The notes under the pieces were generated by a model, which was not told the DNA's origin, ran no database searches, and saw nothing but the letters and a program-made list of their open reading frames with translations. Shown in pieces: positions 39,729-49,395 of a stretch of 64,000 bases of DNA. The stretch is from assembly GCA_033764965.1 (NCBI GenBank), contig JANRIN010000137.1:49546-113545 (forward strand), written 5' to 3'. The stretch comes from JSC-12 sp033764965. GTDB taxonomy: Bacteria > Cyanobacteriota > Cyanobacteriia > Leptolyngbyales > Leptolyngbyaceae. How positions within the stretch are numbered: the stretch's first letter is position 1; each line of letters begins with the position of its first letter. Position numbers and translations under genes: made by a program.

Positions 39729-41342
39729 CTACGACACCTGCCAGTCGTCCACTAACTCCCATTGGGGCGATGCACCACAGCGCAACAACCGTTCCTGTGA
39801 CGTTGCCCATCGACTTGTATCTGGGGAAGCAGCAGGACGGGCAAAGGCGGCGCGGTTACGGATTGCCAGAATCGCTTCTTCCTCTCGCACCATTGCTGGC
39901 ACCATCAGCGATCGCTGGTGAAGCAGGTCATCGAGCGTGCAGTGCCCTGGTCTATTCTGATAAAACGCTTCCTGGGCTGCTTTTCGCACAATCTGACCAA
40001 TCTCGGCTGGGGTACAAAGATGCGTCGCTTTGAGCAATCGTCGCCAGTCGCGATCGCTTAACGGTGAGCAGGCAGAATCGCGAAAAGCAGGAAAATACTT
40101 TGCCAGATGCAAGTCAAAGATCTCTTTTCTGGCTCCAGCGTGGGGTAGGTCAACAAACACGATCGTGTCAAATCGGCGAATCAGTTCAGGTGGCAATTTC
40201 TCCAGTCGGTTACAGGTGGCAATCACGTAGACTGGTTCGACCCGTTCCTGCATCCAGGTGAGGAGTTTGTTTGCTAACCTGCTCTCGACTCCACCATCAC
40301 TATCAGAATTCCAGCCAGCAAAGCCTTTTTCAAAGTCGTCGAAAAATAGCACGACAGGCGCGTTGATGCCGCACTGTTGGAGCAAAAAATCGAGATTCTT
40401 TTCCGATTGCCCGGGCTTGGGCGATCGCAGACTCCCCCAGTTCGCCGCAATGAGCGGCACACCCAATTTGAGTGCTGCATGTTTGGCAGATAGGCTCTTC
40501 CCAGTTCCCGGTGGTCCCCACAGGAGAATCCCTTTCGGCAAGGACAGCCCGTACTGAGCCGCTTGGGGTGAGAGCAAGCTACAATCCCGTTCCAGAATGG
40601 CTTCGAGTAAATCGAGTCCACCAGCCGGGACATCCGGCTTGGCAATAAATTCCAGTCCATGCCCTGCTAACTTCGAGACTTTGTAATTCAACATTGCCGC
40701 TGCCAGGGCAGTCAGGTCAGGGCAAAAGGGTGCCAGTCGCGTCAGGGTCAGCCGCAGTTCTAAACGGGGTAGTCCCAGGCACGATCGCACTAACAGGTGC
40801 AAGTTCTCTACGCCACTCTTTTCAACTAAATGCGAGTGTTGAACACAGGCATTCTGGACTAATCGTGTCACAGCAGTTGCATCGGGTAAGGGATTCTCCA
40901 GCACGGGGATGAGTGGAAGCAGGGCGATCGGGAACGGCACGTCGTTATCAAGTAACAGGACTCGCTTATGACCCTGCTGACACAGTTGGTAGAAAGTGTC
41001 TGTCAGTTCTGCCACTCGCTCTGCTGATAGCTCACTGGTTTCATCGGGTTCCAGCAAGCCTTCGAGGACAAACCAGGCGGGTCCATCATGGTTGCATAGA
41101 AACAGAAAGATGCGATCGATGGGTTGCTCGGAGACAGGAGTGCATTGCACCTGCCCGTTGATGTGCGTCACCTGCTGTACCTGTCGATAACCGACACTCC
41201 AGAAGTACAACGGAACATTGGCTTCATCCGCCCAGTGACACACGTGTGCCAGGACATAGGGACGTTCTGTCAAAGGAGATTTGAGTGCCACCAGCGGTGC
41301 ATCTGACCTAAACAAAATTGGAATCGCACGAATATCTTGCAT
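39729..41342 (-). CDS. AAA ATPase, Ycf46-like
   Basis: 537 aa. The N-terminal half has an accessory domain (DIRAIPILFRSDAPLVALKS). The AAA module starts near 250 with Walker A WGPPGTGKS (275-282), Walker B VVLFFDDFEKGF (about 330-341, DD where DE is usual), the second region of homology ATCNRLEKLPPELIRRFD, and a lid. The layout is that of Ycf46-type ATPases of cyanobacteria and plastids. Their role is poorly known. The DD replacement may slow ATP hydrolysis. It is divergent from the muramidase gene. Confidence 0.78.
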   Translation of the reverse strand: MQDIRAIPILFRSDAPLVALKSPLTERPYVLAHVCHWADEANVPLYFWSVGYRQVQQVTHINGQVQCTPVSEQPIDRIFLFLCNHDGPAWFVLEGLLEPDETSELSAERVAELTDTFYQLCQQGHKRVLLLDNDVPFPIALLPLIPVLENPLPDATAVTRLVQNACVQHSHLVEKSGVENLHLLVRSCLGLPRLELRLTLTRLAPFCPDLTALAAAMLNYKVSKLAGHGLEFIAKPDVPAGGLDLLEAILERDCSLLSPQAAQYGLSLPKGILLWGPPGTGKSLSAKHAALKLGVPLIAANWGSLRSPKPGQSEKNLDFLLQQCGINAPVVLFFDDFEKGFAGWNSDSDGGVESRLANKLLTWMQERVEPVYVIATCNRLEKLPPELIRRFDTIVFVDLPHAGARKEIFDLHLAKYFPAFRDSACSPLSDRDWRRLLKATHLCTPAEIGQIVRKAAQEAFYQNRPGHCTLDDLLHQRSLMVPAMVREEEAILAIRNRAAFARPAASPDTSRWATSQERLLRCGASPQWELVDDWQVS

Positions 41343-41560
41343 GGTTGATCTAAAAAACTCAATTGTTAGTCAAGCAAACACCCACGATGTTGTTTCTCAA
41401 CCAATCGGGAGAAAATTACCGGGCGAGTCAGGGGATTTTTTGAGTCCGTCCGTGTAACTCTCCTGACTAGTAGGGATCGAAACCTCCTGAGTGTCCGAGG
41501 AAATGGTGACGTAATGTCTCTAAAACAAAGGACATAGCGAATTTCATTGGCAAAATTCCC
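41343..41560. promoter_or_regulatory. Divergent promoter region
   Basis: 218-bp gap between the AAA ATPase (minus) and the secreted muramidase (plus). It must hold promoters for both. No -10/-35 pair or repeat stands out beyond an imperfect CTCCTGA/TCAGGGG stem around 41440-41470. Confidence 0.4.
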
Positions 41561-43945
41561 ATGAACTCGGTGTCCTCCACTCGCACTCAACAATCTTCAA
41601 AACGGCATAGGCGATCGCGTAAGTCTTTGAAGCGTAGGACAAATGGCTTCTGGCAAATTCTGATCCTCGCTCTCCAGGTTTTGCTCTGTTGGCTACTGGC
41701 AGCAACGGTGATCAGCCCAATTGCATTAGCAGATCCAACTTCGACAACAAATGGGCTACCGACCCAGATTGAGGAGATTGAACTTCGCGATCGTCAGGGT
41801 AATCCAACAAGTGTGCAAACGCTGGTGCCAGATTGGAGCAACATTAGTTTTTCTGACCTACCTTCAATTGGGCAGAGCGGCAGTATTCGGATTGGTAATC
41901 AACAGCGCACCTGGCAGGCAGGGCAATCCCTCGATCAGATTCTCCATCTGGGCGACTTGAGTGATCTGCGGGTAGATCGGCTGACCCTGGATGCGATTAC
42001 TGGAAAAACCAATCTTGATGTCAGCACGATCTCGTTGAGTCAGTTTCCGCTGGGAGGCAAGCAAACCCTGGGAGATCTAGCGGCGATCGTGCCGGGGTTG
42101 AGCAATATTCAGGTACAAGCAGTGGCACCAATCGGGGCAGTGGTAGAGAAGGCGATTGGAACTGTAAGTGGCAGCGAAACTTTGACACAACTTCTGGGTC
42201 AACACCCCGAACTGGTAACTATGACGCTCAACGGGGTGAGTCTGAGTCAATACCCTCTGGATGCCATTCCCAATTTGGCGCAGGTGGAGTTAGGCGCATT
42301 CCGGGGCTGGGTTGAGACCCAGATTGCCAGCGTTCCCGGTTTGGGAGACCTGTCACTGACGGACTTTCCTACCGCGATCGACCAGCTTGGCACCCTCTTC
42401 GCCCGGATCGATGCCGCCTACAGTCCAGCCGAAGGGGCAGGAGGCACAAAACGCTCGATCTCTGGTTCCTACGGAGCTGGGTTTAGCGTGGGTTGCAAGC
42501 AGGATTGCGCCTACATTGAATTAGATGACCTGGAGAATTGGGGGCGGGGCGCACGGGGTAGTTTTGAAGGCAGGCAATGGGTATCAGGGAAGTACCAGGA
42601 AGTCGAAGGCGGGGATGGCTGTCTGGCGTGGGCAAATGGTGGAAGAGAACCGACTGGACGGCATCCGTTTGGCAAGGCGTTCAAAGTGGTGGTGCTGGAA
42701 CCGTCCGAAACAGCCGATACGGTTAGCACAGCCCTCTACTTCCGCTTTAAAGCCAGGTGTGGTGCTACGCCCTACTTCATCGGTCCTGTGCCGTTTTTCA
42801 CTTACAAAGTCGGGATGCCTCTCTTCATTGGTCGTGCAGATTGGCAGGGGGCAAGTCGGGGCTATTCCCAATCGACGGGAGCTAAAGTTGGAGATGCGGT
42901 TCCAACCAGGAGCTTTAGCGACCCTGGCTATGGCGATGAAGAGCATGAGGACAGCCTGATGTTGTGTTCGGGTAAGGCTGTGCAGGGAGTGAACCTTGAT
43001 GCGCTTGCCAGTGCGATCGAACAGATTGAAAGTCGCGGGAGTGGCGGGTATGGTGCAGTTGGCACCTATGGCTGTGATGGGGCAGGGCTGTGTGGTCGCG
43101 GCTTGGGCAAGTACCAGTTCATGAACTACAACGAATACGCCGCTGCTCGAATTACAGCTAGATCGGGTGGACAGGCATTTCTTGACCGGGTTAAAAGAGG
43201 CGATCGCCCAACTGCCAATGACCTCGCCCATTTTTTCCCGCCCGAAGATCAAGATGCTGCTTTTCAGGGGTCATTGGCGGACAAGCTAAAAACGACAGCG
43301 AAGCAAATTGATCCGAAAACGGGAAAACCGTTTGTAGGCGATCGCTTGATTGAGCGGGTGGCACAGAAGCATTTTGCTGGGGACTATTCAGCCATTGATG
43401 GCGGTGGAGGTGATGACCTGGGCACATCCACCTATGGCTATGGGGTGAAGGCGCGCAGCAATTATGGGCAGAGCGGCAAGGCGAAATGTCAGGAGCCAAG
43501 TGGTGGCAATAAATCACTCCCAGCAGGTAGCCTCAACGCCAAAATTGCCAATGCCGCTGCCAGTGCTTATGGGATGGATACCAGTGCGGGTCCCAAAGGT
43601 GGGCGCGAAGCCTGTGCCTGGGCGGTGAATCGGGTGTTGAGTAGGGCTGGAATTCAACCCGTTGGAGCTAACCCGGATTATGTCCCATCAGTCGCAGCAG
43701 ATTTGAAAGCAGGGCGTGGGGTGCGAGTGGGTGCAGGGCAAGCCAAAGCGGGAGACATCATTCTGGCAAAAGGGTATGAACACATTGGCATTTGTCAGAA
43801 TGATGGCTGCTCTCAAGTGCTATCCAATTCCTCCAGTCGAGCATCGTTTCGCTGGAAGTCTGACCGCACGTTTGATGGGTACTACAACAACAGTGCTTAC
43901 ATCCGGGAAGCACCAACGGAAGAAATTTATCGAGTGGTCAAATAA
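41561..43945 (+). CDS. Secreted muramidase-CHAP protein, VirB1-like
   Basis: 794 aa. A basic start then a hydrophobic export segment (ILILALQVLLCWLLAATVISPIALA, about 32-56). Next come leucine-rich-like DLPSIGQ/SLSQFPL repeats (about 75-270). A lysozyme-like domain with ASAIEQIESRG (catalytic Glu near 489) and GKYQFMNYNEY follows. The end is a CHAP/NlpC-type domain with CAWAV (C684) and YEHIG (H741). Two wall-cutting domains in one exported protein suit opening peptidoglycan for the transfer channel. The two small exported proteins downstream are probably in its operon. Confidence 0.75.
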   Translation: MNSVSSTRTQQSSKRHRRSRKSLKRRTNGFWQILILALQVLLCWLLAATVISPIALADPTSTTNGLPTQIEEIELRDRQGNPTSVQTLVPDWSNISFSDLPSIGQSGSIRIGNQQRTWQAGQSLDQILHLGDLSDLRVDRLTLDAITGKTNLDVSTISLSQFPLGGKQTLGDLAAIVPGLSNIQVQAVAPIGAVVEKAIGTVSGSETLTQLLGQHPELVTMTLNGVSLSQYPLDAIPNLAQVELGAFRGWVETQIASVPGLGDLSLTDFPTAIDQLGTLFARIDAAYSPAEGAGGTKRSISGSYGAGFSVGCKQDCAYIELDDLENWGRGARGSFEGRQWVSGKYQEVEGGDGCLAWANGGREPTGRHPFGKAFKVVVLEPSETADTVSTALYFRFKARCGATPYFIGPVPFFTYKVGMPLFIGRADWQGASRGYSQSTGAKVGDAVPTRSFSDPGYGDEEHEDSLMLCSGKAVQGVNLDALASAIEQIESRGSGGYGAVGTYGCDGAGLCGRGLGKYQFMNYNEYAAARITARSGGQAFLDRVKRGDRPTANDLAHFFPPEDQDAAFQGSLADKLKTTAKQIDPKTGKPFVGDRLIERVAQKHFAGDYSAIDGGGGDDLGTSTYGYGVKARSNYGQSGKAKCQEPSGGNKSLPAGSLNAKIANAAASAYGMDTSAGPKGGREACAWAVNRVLSRAGIQPVGANPDYVPSVAADLKAGRGVRVGAGQAKAGDIILAKGYEHIGICQNDGCSQVLSNSSSRASFRWKSDRTFDGYYNNSAYIREAPTEEIYRVVK

Positions 43946-43956
43946 GGAGGGTAATC

Positions 43957-44391
43957 ATGTCTCACTACAAACGCATCACTTTTATACTGCTGGTTTTAGC
44001 AATGCTGTTCACGACGATCGCGATCGAGCCGTGGATACAAACGACTCAAGTTGCAGGGGCAACATCTCAGCCAATATGGGTGGCTCAAGCTAACCCAGAA
44101 AAAGCAGCGGTTCAGAAAGCGGCTTTGCAATATCTCAATCGTCAAGGGGTCAATATCAAAGCCAAATTACATGAGATAGCGATCGCAGATGGGTTTGCTC
44201 TCGTCGGTTGGACACGCGGCGAGATGGGTGGCAACACGCTGCTCAAGCGGAATGGCAATAACTGGAAGGTAATCACATCGGGTGGAGGATACCTCGGATT
44301 GCAAGGCTTGAAACAATCGGGTGTGCCCCAGAAAACTGCTGAAAAGATTCTCAATCAATATGACCCAAACTGGCGTAAGTATCAACAATAG
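43957..44391 (+). CDS. Small exported protein, 144 aa
   Basis: A signal peptide is clear (HYKRITFILLVLAMLFTTIAIEPW...). The mature part (AAVQKAALQYLNRQGVNIKAKLHEIAIADGFALVGWTRGEMGGNTLLKRNGNNWKVITSGGGYLGLQGLKQSGV) is a compact domain of unknown role, similar in pattern to small cyanobacterial periplasmic proteins. It follows the muramidase stop by 11 bp, and a GGAGG site (about 43946) precedes it. Probably a periplasmic partner in the same operon. Confidence 0.65.
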   Translation: MSHYKRITFILLVLAMLFTTIAIEPWIQTTQVAGATSQPIWVAQANPEKAAVQKAALQYLNRQGVNIKAKLHEIAIADGFALVGWTRGEMGGNTLLKRNGNNWKVITSGGGYLGLQGLKQSGVPQKTAEKILNQYDPNWRKYQQ

Positions 44392-44400
44392 GAGAGAATC

Positions 44401-45090
44401 ATGACTCAGTTATCTTCAACGAAAAATACGAGTGAATTGATTGTTAGCGATGCGATATCCAAACTAACAGAACAACCAATTTTTCCACCTCCGCCCTACT
44501 GGTTATTGCGTTTTGCACTGTGGTTTCGGATTGGATTTGCCTGTTTCTTATTGCTTGGCTGTCTGCTCGGATTGACGGGCTGTGCTGGGCGAGTTCTAGC
44601 ACTCAATGGACAGCCTTTGCAGTGGACAGATGCTCGGCAAACTACACCTTTAGTGCTTCAGCAAGCGTTTGATGATTTGACTATTGCATCTAGAGAGGAA
44701 CAACCAAATCTGCCCGTGCTGGCAAGCACTCTAAAAGGACAACAAGGACAGACAATTGTCTTCAACTTTTCCAAGGTTCCTCAGCTTTGTGGTGCAGCAG
44801 GCTGTTTGTTTGCTGCTTATGCTCAAATACCAGAGGTTGCTTTGCCTGCCCTCAGCGATGCTGTGCCAGAATCTTATCGACTGGTATGGACACAGTATTT
44901 GCGATCGTCCCTGCCGAAAGGAATGCCATTGTTGCTTCAATACACTCCTCCTGATCAATCCGATGAGAGTTTTCCAGCACTGGTCGCGAATCAAGTTGAA
45001 AACAACCGGATTCGGCAGCTTGTGTTTAGCTGGAGTGGCAGGCGCTACGAGATGGAGAAAACCATTTTGAACGAACAGTTGGTTGAATAA
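44401..45090 (+). CDS. Membrane-bound or lipoprotein-like protein, 229 aa
   Basis: A cytoplasmic 35-residue lead precedes a strong hydrophobic helix ending LLGCLLGLTGCAGRV (about 48-62). LTGC resembles a lipobox, but the long lead is unusual for a signal peptide. The outer domain has paired cysteines (LCGAAGCLF) and a C-terminal VANQVENNRIRQLVFSWSGRRYEMEKTIL. It lies 9 bp after the previous gene, thus in its operon. A fragment of a second copy follows. Confidence 0.6.
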   Translation: MTQLSSTKNTSELIVSDAISKLTEQPIFPPPPYWLLRFALWFRIGFACFLLLGCLLGLTGCAGRVLALNGQPLQWTDARQTTPLVLQQAFDDLTIASREEQPNLPVLASTLKGQQGQTIVFNFSKVPQLCGAAGCLFAAYAQIPEVALPALSDAVPESYRLVWTQYLRSSLPKGMPLLLQYTPPDQSDESFPALVANQVENNRIRQLVFSWSGRRYEMEKTILNEQLVE

Positions 45091-45265
45091 CTTAACATTA
45101 GGAAAAATACTAGCCAATCAGGTTGAGGGAAATCAGATTCGACAGATCGTTTATGGTTGGGATGGTACTCAGTACACTCCTGAGCAAACAGTACTTAACA
45201 ACCAACGGCTTGAACCAGGTCATTCAAATAGCGCTACTTCAGAGGTTAAAAACTCAAAAATCTGA
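45083..45265 (+). pseudogene. Remnant duplicate of the preceding gene's 3' end
   Basis: The frame encodes ILANQVEGNQIRQIVYGWDGTQYTPEQTVLNNQRLEPG, which parallels VANQVENNRIRQLVFSWSGRRYEMEKTILNEQLVE at the end of the gene before it. Only the last about 40 residues are present, with an 8-bp overlap. It is therefore a tandem partial duplication rather than a new gene, unless it is expressed as a small protein. Confidence 0.65.
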
Positions 45266-45367
45266 ATGCGGTAGACATTGCCGATAACGGTATTTAGCCC
45301 AAAGATAGCGAGGCTGCAACGAAGTGCCATGCGATCTCTAGAATGCCGAGTGCAAAATCGTTGTGTC

Positions 45368-48300
45368 TCATTCTGCTTCTCCAATCAAGGTAAACGCTGC
45401 CCAGTCGCGAGGATTAGGATTTGTTTTCATGGTGGTGAGCATGGCTTGTCGGAGCGCCTGGGCTTTGTCGAGCTTGCGGTCTTTCCAGTTTTTGTAGAAC
45501 TCGCTCATCAGCAAGGCGGTGGAGTCATCAGGGACTTTCCAGAGGGAAACAATCACGCTGGGCACTCCGGCGACGAAGAGCGATCGCGATAACCCAATCA
45601 CACCATCGCCTGTAATATCACCGCGCCCAGTGTCGCAGGCGCTGAGAACAACGAGATCTGCATTCAATTTAAGGTCGAAGATTTCGCCAGAGGTGAGTAA
45701 GCCATCGTTGGTCTGGTTGGTGCCGTTGGGGGCAAGGGCGATCGCGCCGGGAGTGTCGCCTTTGAAGCTGTCCAGCAATCCGTGAGTGGCAAGGTGAATG
45801 ATGCCTGCATTCTGCATTTTCTGGACGATCGCATCTTTCTTAGCGTTGTCTCCAATGATGGGTTGAGTATTGAGTTTTGCAGCGATCGCCTTTGCTTCTG
45901 TTTCTGATCCGGGAAGCGCCGATAGTTTCTTGGGTGGATCGCCAATCACAGTCGTGACAGCAGGCATGGTAGGGTTGCCGACAACCAGCGCAGGGCGATT
46001 TCCTTTAGGGTGACTGAGAGCCGTTTTGTGGGTCAGGTCGAGAGTTTGGATGGATGGGGCGGTGAGAATCGTGTATTGAGTAATCAGGGGTTGGTTTTGG
46101 GCATTGAGCAAGGCGGGGAAGGGAACCAAAAATAGTTCACCCTGGGGCATGAAGATGACGCGATCGTTTTCATTTTTGGGCAGCAAATCGGCGATCGGCT
46201 CAATCAGCAATTGATGCAGTTGGCGCAGGGAGCGATCGCGCCTCTCTCGCAGTTCTTGTTCCTTTGCGGGTGTGAGACCAACCACAACATTTGCTTCTTC
46301 AGTGCGTCCTCGAACACCCAACCCATCGCGACTGGTATTGACAAACTCGTTGAGGGATTTACCCAAAGTAGTAAGATCAGTCTTGCGAAAGTGGATACTA
46401 CCGTCGGGCTGAACGATGTAAATGTAGAGATCTTTGTCAGAAACAATTGAGTACTGTACCAATGTCGCCGCTTGAGTCTTTGCCACTTGCTGAATTTGAG
46501 CGATCGAGAGTTTTTCAACTTTTTGTTTGGCAATTGCATTCTCTAGCGTTTCACCTGCAAATCGTGCTGCTAATAGTTCAATAAAAGCTCTAGCACGACC
46601 GCGATCGGAGGTTTCCAATGCTAGCTTCTCCTTTTGAAGTGCAACTTGAACTTTCTGAAGAGTTATATATGTTTTTCTATGAATTTCAAATAAAGATCGA
46701 CGCTGATTATCAATTAGCTCAGGATACATTTTCTCACGAATCTCAACTGCTTTTAGCAATTCCACTTCTGCGAATAGCGGTTGATTGTTCAAGAATAAGG
46801 CAATTCCAAGATTATTAAGACCATTGCCTTCACCAGCTAGATCCTTGATTTGTCGTGCAACCATTAAACCTTGCTGTTGATAAGCAATCGCTTTAGGATA
46901 ATTTCCTAACAAATAGTATGAGGTTCCTAATCCACCTAATAGATCTCTTTCACCTTGTCGATTATTAATCTCACGCACAATCTTTAAACCTAATTGTTGA
47001 TAGCTGATTGCCTTAGCATAATTCCCTAAACCGCTGTGAGAAGTTCCCAGATTTCCTAAAGCGTTTGCTTCCCCACGCCGATCTTTAAGTTCTCGCGTAA
47101 TTTCTAATTGCTGTTCTAAGTACTCAATACTTTTTCTAGGATTACCCAGAATATCGTATATTATTGCTATATTTTGTAAAGAGTTTCCTTGCATATGTCT
47201 ATTTTTTATTTCTCGCGTAATTTCTAGGCTTTTTTTATGGTAATCAAACGCCTTTATATAGTTTCCCAAGCTCTTATAAACAACTCCCAATCCATTTAAG
47301 ATGCCCGCTTCTAGTTTCTTGCTTTTAATCTCTTTTGCGATTAAAAGACTGTCATAAGAATATTTGAGTGCTTCAGAATATCTGCCTAGATAACGATAAG
47401 AAATTGCCAAATTCCCCAATGCAGTCGATTCACTTTCTTGATTTCTGAATTGTCGAAAAATTAATAGGCTTTTCTCATGATATTTAATAGATTCAGTGTA
47501 GTTTCCCAGATTCCTATAAGTTACTCCCAAACTATTTAATGCATTGCCTTCAGCTTGATAATTCTTGATTTTGGAGAGGATTTTTAGCCCTTTCTCCTGA
47601 TAGTCAATTGCTTTCTGGTAGTCGCCTAAAGCTACATAACTGTTACCTAGGCTAACGAATATTAGCCCTATGTCTTTTTCATTATCAGATTTCATTACTA
47701 ACTTTAAAGCGATCTCCAAATATTTGATAGCTTCAATAGGGTTGTCTAAATACCCAAAAAGTTCACCTAAACTAATTGACGAGAATCTTTCGCCACTTTT
47801 GTCTCCAGTTTCTTGTGCAATTTCTAAATGTCGTTTGAAGTATTCAATTGCTTTGGCATAATTATCCAGTGAAGAGTGAGACAATCCTAACCCGCTTAGT
47901 GCTGCGCCTTCACTGATTCTGTCTTTTATTTTTTGAGAAATCTCCAAACTCTGTTGATGATATTCAATTGCTTTGGGATAATTCTTCAACGCACCATAGG
48001 AAGTGCCTAAAAACAGTAGCGCATAAACTTCACTGCTACTATTTTTCAGTTCCCGAAAAATTGCTAAGCTTTGCTGTTGGTACTCAATTGCTTTAGTATG
48101 TTCATTCAGAGATCCATAAGTAACTCCTAGACGCAATAAAGCTTGCCCTTCGCCTTTTCGATTTTTACTTTGTCGAAAGCTGACTAAGCTCTGCTCATAA
48201 TATTCAATTGCTTTAGTAGGGTTGCCAAGCGTACCGTAAGCAGTTCCCAGAAAAATGAGTGCTCTTCCTTGACCAGCTTGGTCTTTGATCGCTCGGTAAA

Positions 48301-48544
48301 ATGTAAGTGCCTGCTGCCAAAGTTGCATAGCCGCCTCTACCTGTCCAGCTTGATATAGCTGACTTCCTCGTTCAAGTAAGCGATCGCCCTCGGCTTTCTT
48401 CTCACTAATGGACTCCTGCGCGTGCTGCTTCGCAGATACCGCAAGGGTCGCCCCTCCATCACGATCGCCCATCACCAGCGCGATCGGCAAGGAGAGAACC
48501 AGCGGTGCAATTGTCCAACCAATCAGCTTTAGCGTAGGATGCAT
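45368..48544 (-). CDS. TPR-CHAT protease, exported
   Basis: 1058 aa. A signal-like start (TLKLIGWTIAPLVLSLPIALVMG) is followed by about 16 TPR/Kinesin-light-chain-like repeats (roughly 45-650) of the form GNYxKAIEYxxQSLxIxREIKDRxGE. A CHAT domain ends the protein. The caspase-like pair is intact: H921 in IIHLATHG and C970 in LVVLSACDTGRG. CHAT proteins are caspase-fold proteases activated through their repeat arms. The start is preceded by GGAGGATATTTGA and by a leader shared with two other CHAT genes here. Confidence 0.88.
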   Translation of the reverse strand: MHPTLKLIGWTIAPLVLSLPIALVMGDRDGGATLAVSAKQHAQESISEKKAEGDRLLERGSQLYQAGQVEAAMQLWQQALTFYRAIKDQAGQGRALIFLGTAYGTLGNPTKAIEYYEQSLVSFRQSKNRKGEGQALLRLGVTYGSLNEHTKAIEYQQQSLAIFRELKNSSSEVYALLFLGTSYGALKNYPKAIEYHQQSLEISQKIKDRISEGAALSGLGLSHSSLDNYAKAIEYFKRHLEIAQETGDKSGERFSSISLGELFGYLDNPIEAIKYLEIALKLVMKSDNEKDIGLIFVSLGNSYVALGDYQKAIDYQEKGLKILSKIKNYQAEGNALNSLGVTYRNLGNYTESIKYHEKSLLIFRQFRNQESESTALGNLAISYRYLGRYSEALKYSYDSLLIAKEIKSKKLEAGILNGLGVVYKSLGNYIKAFDYHKKSLEITREIKNRHMQGNSLQNIAIIYDILGNPRKSIEYLEQQLEITRELKDRRGEANALGNLGTSHSGLGNYAKAISYQQLGLKIVREINNRQGERDLLGGLGTSYYLLGNYPKAIAYQQQGLMVARQIKDLAGEGNGLNNLGIALFLNNQPLFAEVELLKAVEIREKMYPELIDNQRRSLFEIHRKTYITLQKVQVALQKEKLALETSDRGRARAFIELLAARFAGETLENAIAKQKVEKLSIAQIQQVAKTQAATLVQYSIVSDKDLYIYIVQPDGSIHFRKTDLTTLGKSLNEFVNTSRDGLGVRGRTEEANVVVGLTPAKEQELRERRDRSLRQLHQLLIEPIADLLPKNENDRVIFMPQGELFLVPFPALLNAQNQPLITQYTILTAPSIQTLDLTHKTALSHPKGNRPALVVGNPTMPAVTTVIGDPPKKLSALPGSETEAKAIAAKLNTQPIIGDNAKKDAIVQKMQNAGIIHLATHGLLDSFKGDTPGAIALAPNGTNQTNDGLLTSGEIFDLKLNADLVVLSACDTGRGDITGDGVIGLSRSLFVAGVPSVIVSLWKVPDDSTALLMSEFYKNWKDRKLDKAQALRQAMLTTMKTNPNPRDWAAFTLIGEAE

Positions 48545-48612
48545 TCAAATATCCTCCAGGCAGAGTAGGCTCGTCGTTAATCTATCACTCTCCGCCGCTG
48601 GAGGTTATGCAC
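48545..48612 (-). promoter_or_regulatory. Shared leader of CHAT gene 1
   Basis: On the minus strand: TGCATAACCT, then GAGTGATAGATTA, then GA-GAG and GGAGGAT before the start. The same blocks in the same order precede the CHAT genes starting at 54350 and 59790. Its upstream half overlaps the 3' end of the DUF4058 gene. Confidence 0.6.
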
Positions 48613-49385
48613 TGTTGCACCCAGGCGCGATCGCTTTCTGACAATGCGGGTTCTGGTATTGGTTGAGTGTAGTCAATCCGCAGATCGAAATTGCCCTGAT
48701 CATAAATTGCGTGCAAAAGCGGCTGTAAGTCCACGGTGAGTGGGCTGTCTTCAGGTTTCAAGGGCAGGGAAAAACTGGGAATGCGATCGCGTAAATTAAA
48801 CCCATATAACTCCGCATTGGGACGTTGAGCTGCATCACTCACCAGTATGCGATAATTCCATAGCCCATTCACGCCTGCCATTGGCATTGGCTGGTATGCC
48901 CGGAGTAAATCAATCTCAACCAGATGAGTTTGGCTGTCGATTTGACTTTCAAACAGTGCCTGTCGCTTTTTCAGGTAACTAATGCGTCCGTCACCTCGCT
49001 TATTTTTGGGCGATAGTACCTCGATCGCGGCAACCACCTCATGCGTCTGCACCTGGCGCACTTCTAGAAAACGTTCCTTCACTTCAATCGGTTCCACCAG
49101 TTGCACTCGCTGGGGTTGGGTCTGGGGAATTTCAACTGTCGCAATGGTCGCCCGTGTTGATTGATCCAGTGACGTAGATGCAAACACGATCGCATCTGGA
49201 ATGCCGACTAAAACTCCATCTGATTCATCTTCTAAGTACGTTCTGGTTTCAATGGCAGCATAGTATTTTGGGCGTAACCGTGCTCCCAAATCATTGGCGA
49301 GAGCGACAATCATGCGATTATGTGCCTCTCTCCAAAAGAAAGGGTTTTCCAGATAAGGATTCATTCCTGGAAATGGCGAGGGCAT
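48585..49385 (-). CDS. DUF4058 family protein
   Basis: 266 aa. MPSPFPGMNPYLENPFFWREAHNRMIVALANDL is the characteristic start, and IEVLSPKNKRGDGRISYLKKRQALFES... LVEIDLLR is the nuclease-like core of this family (PD-(D/E)XK-like pattern E...K by eye). These proteins are frequent in cyanobacteria with no assigned role. Its 3' end overlaps the leader of the CHAT gene downstream, so its transcript may run into it. Confidence 0.85.
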   Translation of the reverse strand: MPSPFPGMNPYLENPFFWREAHNRMIVALANDLGARLRPKYYAAIETRTYLEDESDGVLVGIPDAIVFASTSLDQSTRATIATVEIPQTQPQRVQLVEPIEVKERFLEVRQVQTHEVVAAIEVLSPKNKRGDGRISYLKKRQALFESQIDSQTHLVEIDLLRAYQPMPMAGVNGLWNYRILVSDAAQRPNAELYGFNLRDRIPSFSLPLKPEDSPLTVDLQPLLHAIYDQGNFDLRIDYTQPIPEPALSESDRAWVQQCITSSGGE

Positions 49386-49395
49386 GGCTGAATAC

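Noticed and set aside
42584..43252. 222-codon minus-strand frame
   Set aside because: It lies entirely against the muramidase gene, which has clear catalytic motifs. The reverse product is low in coherent structure.
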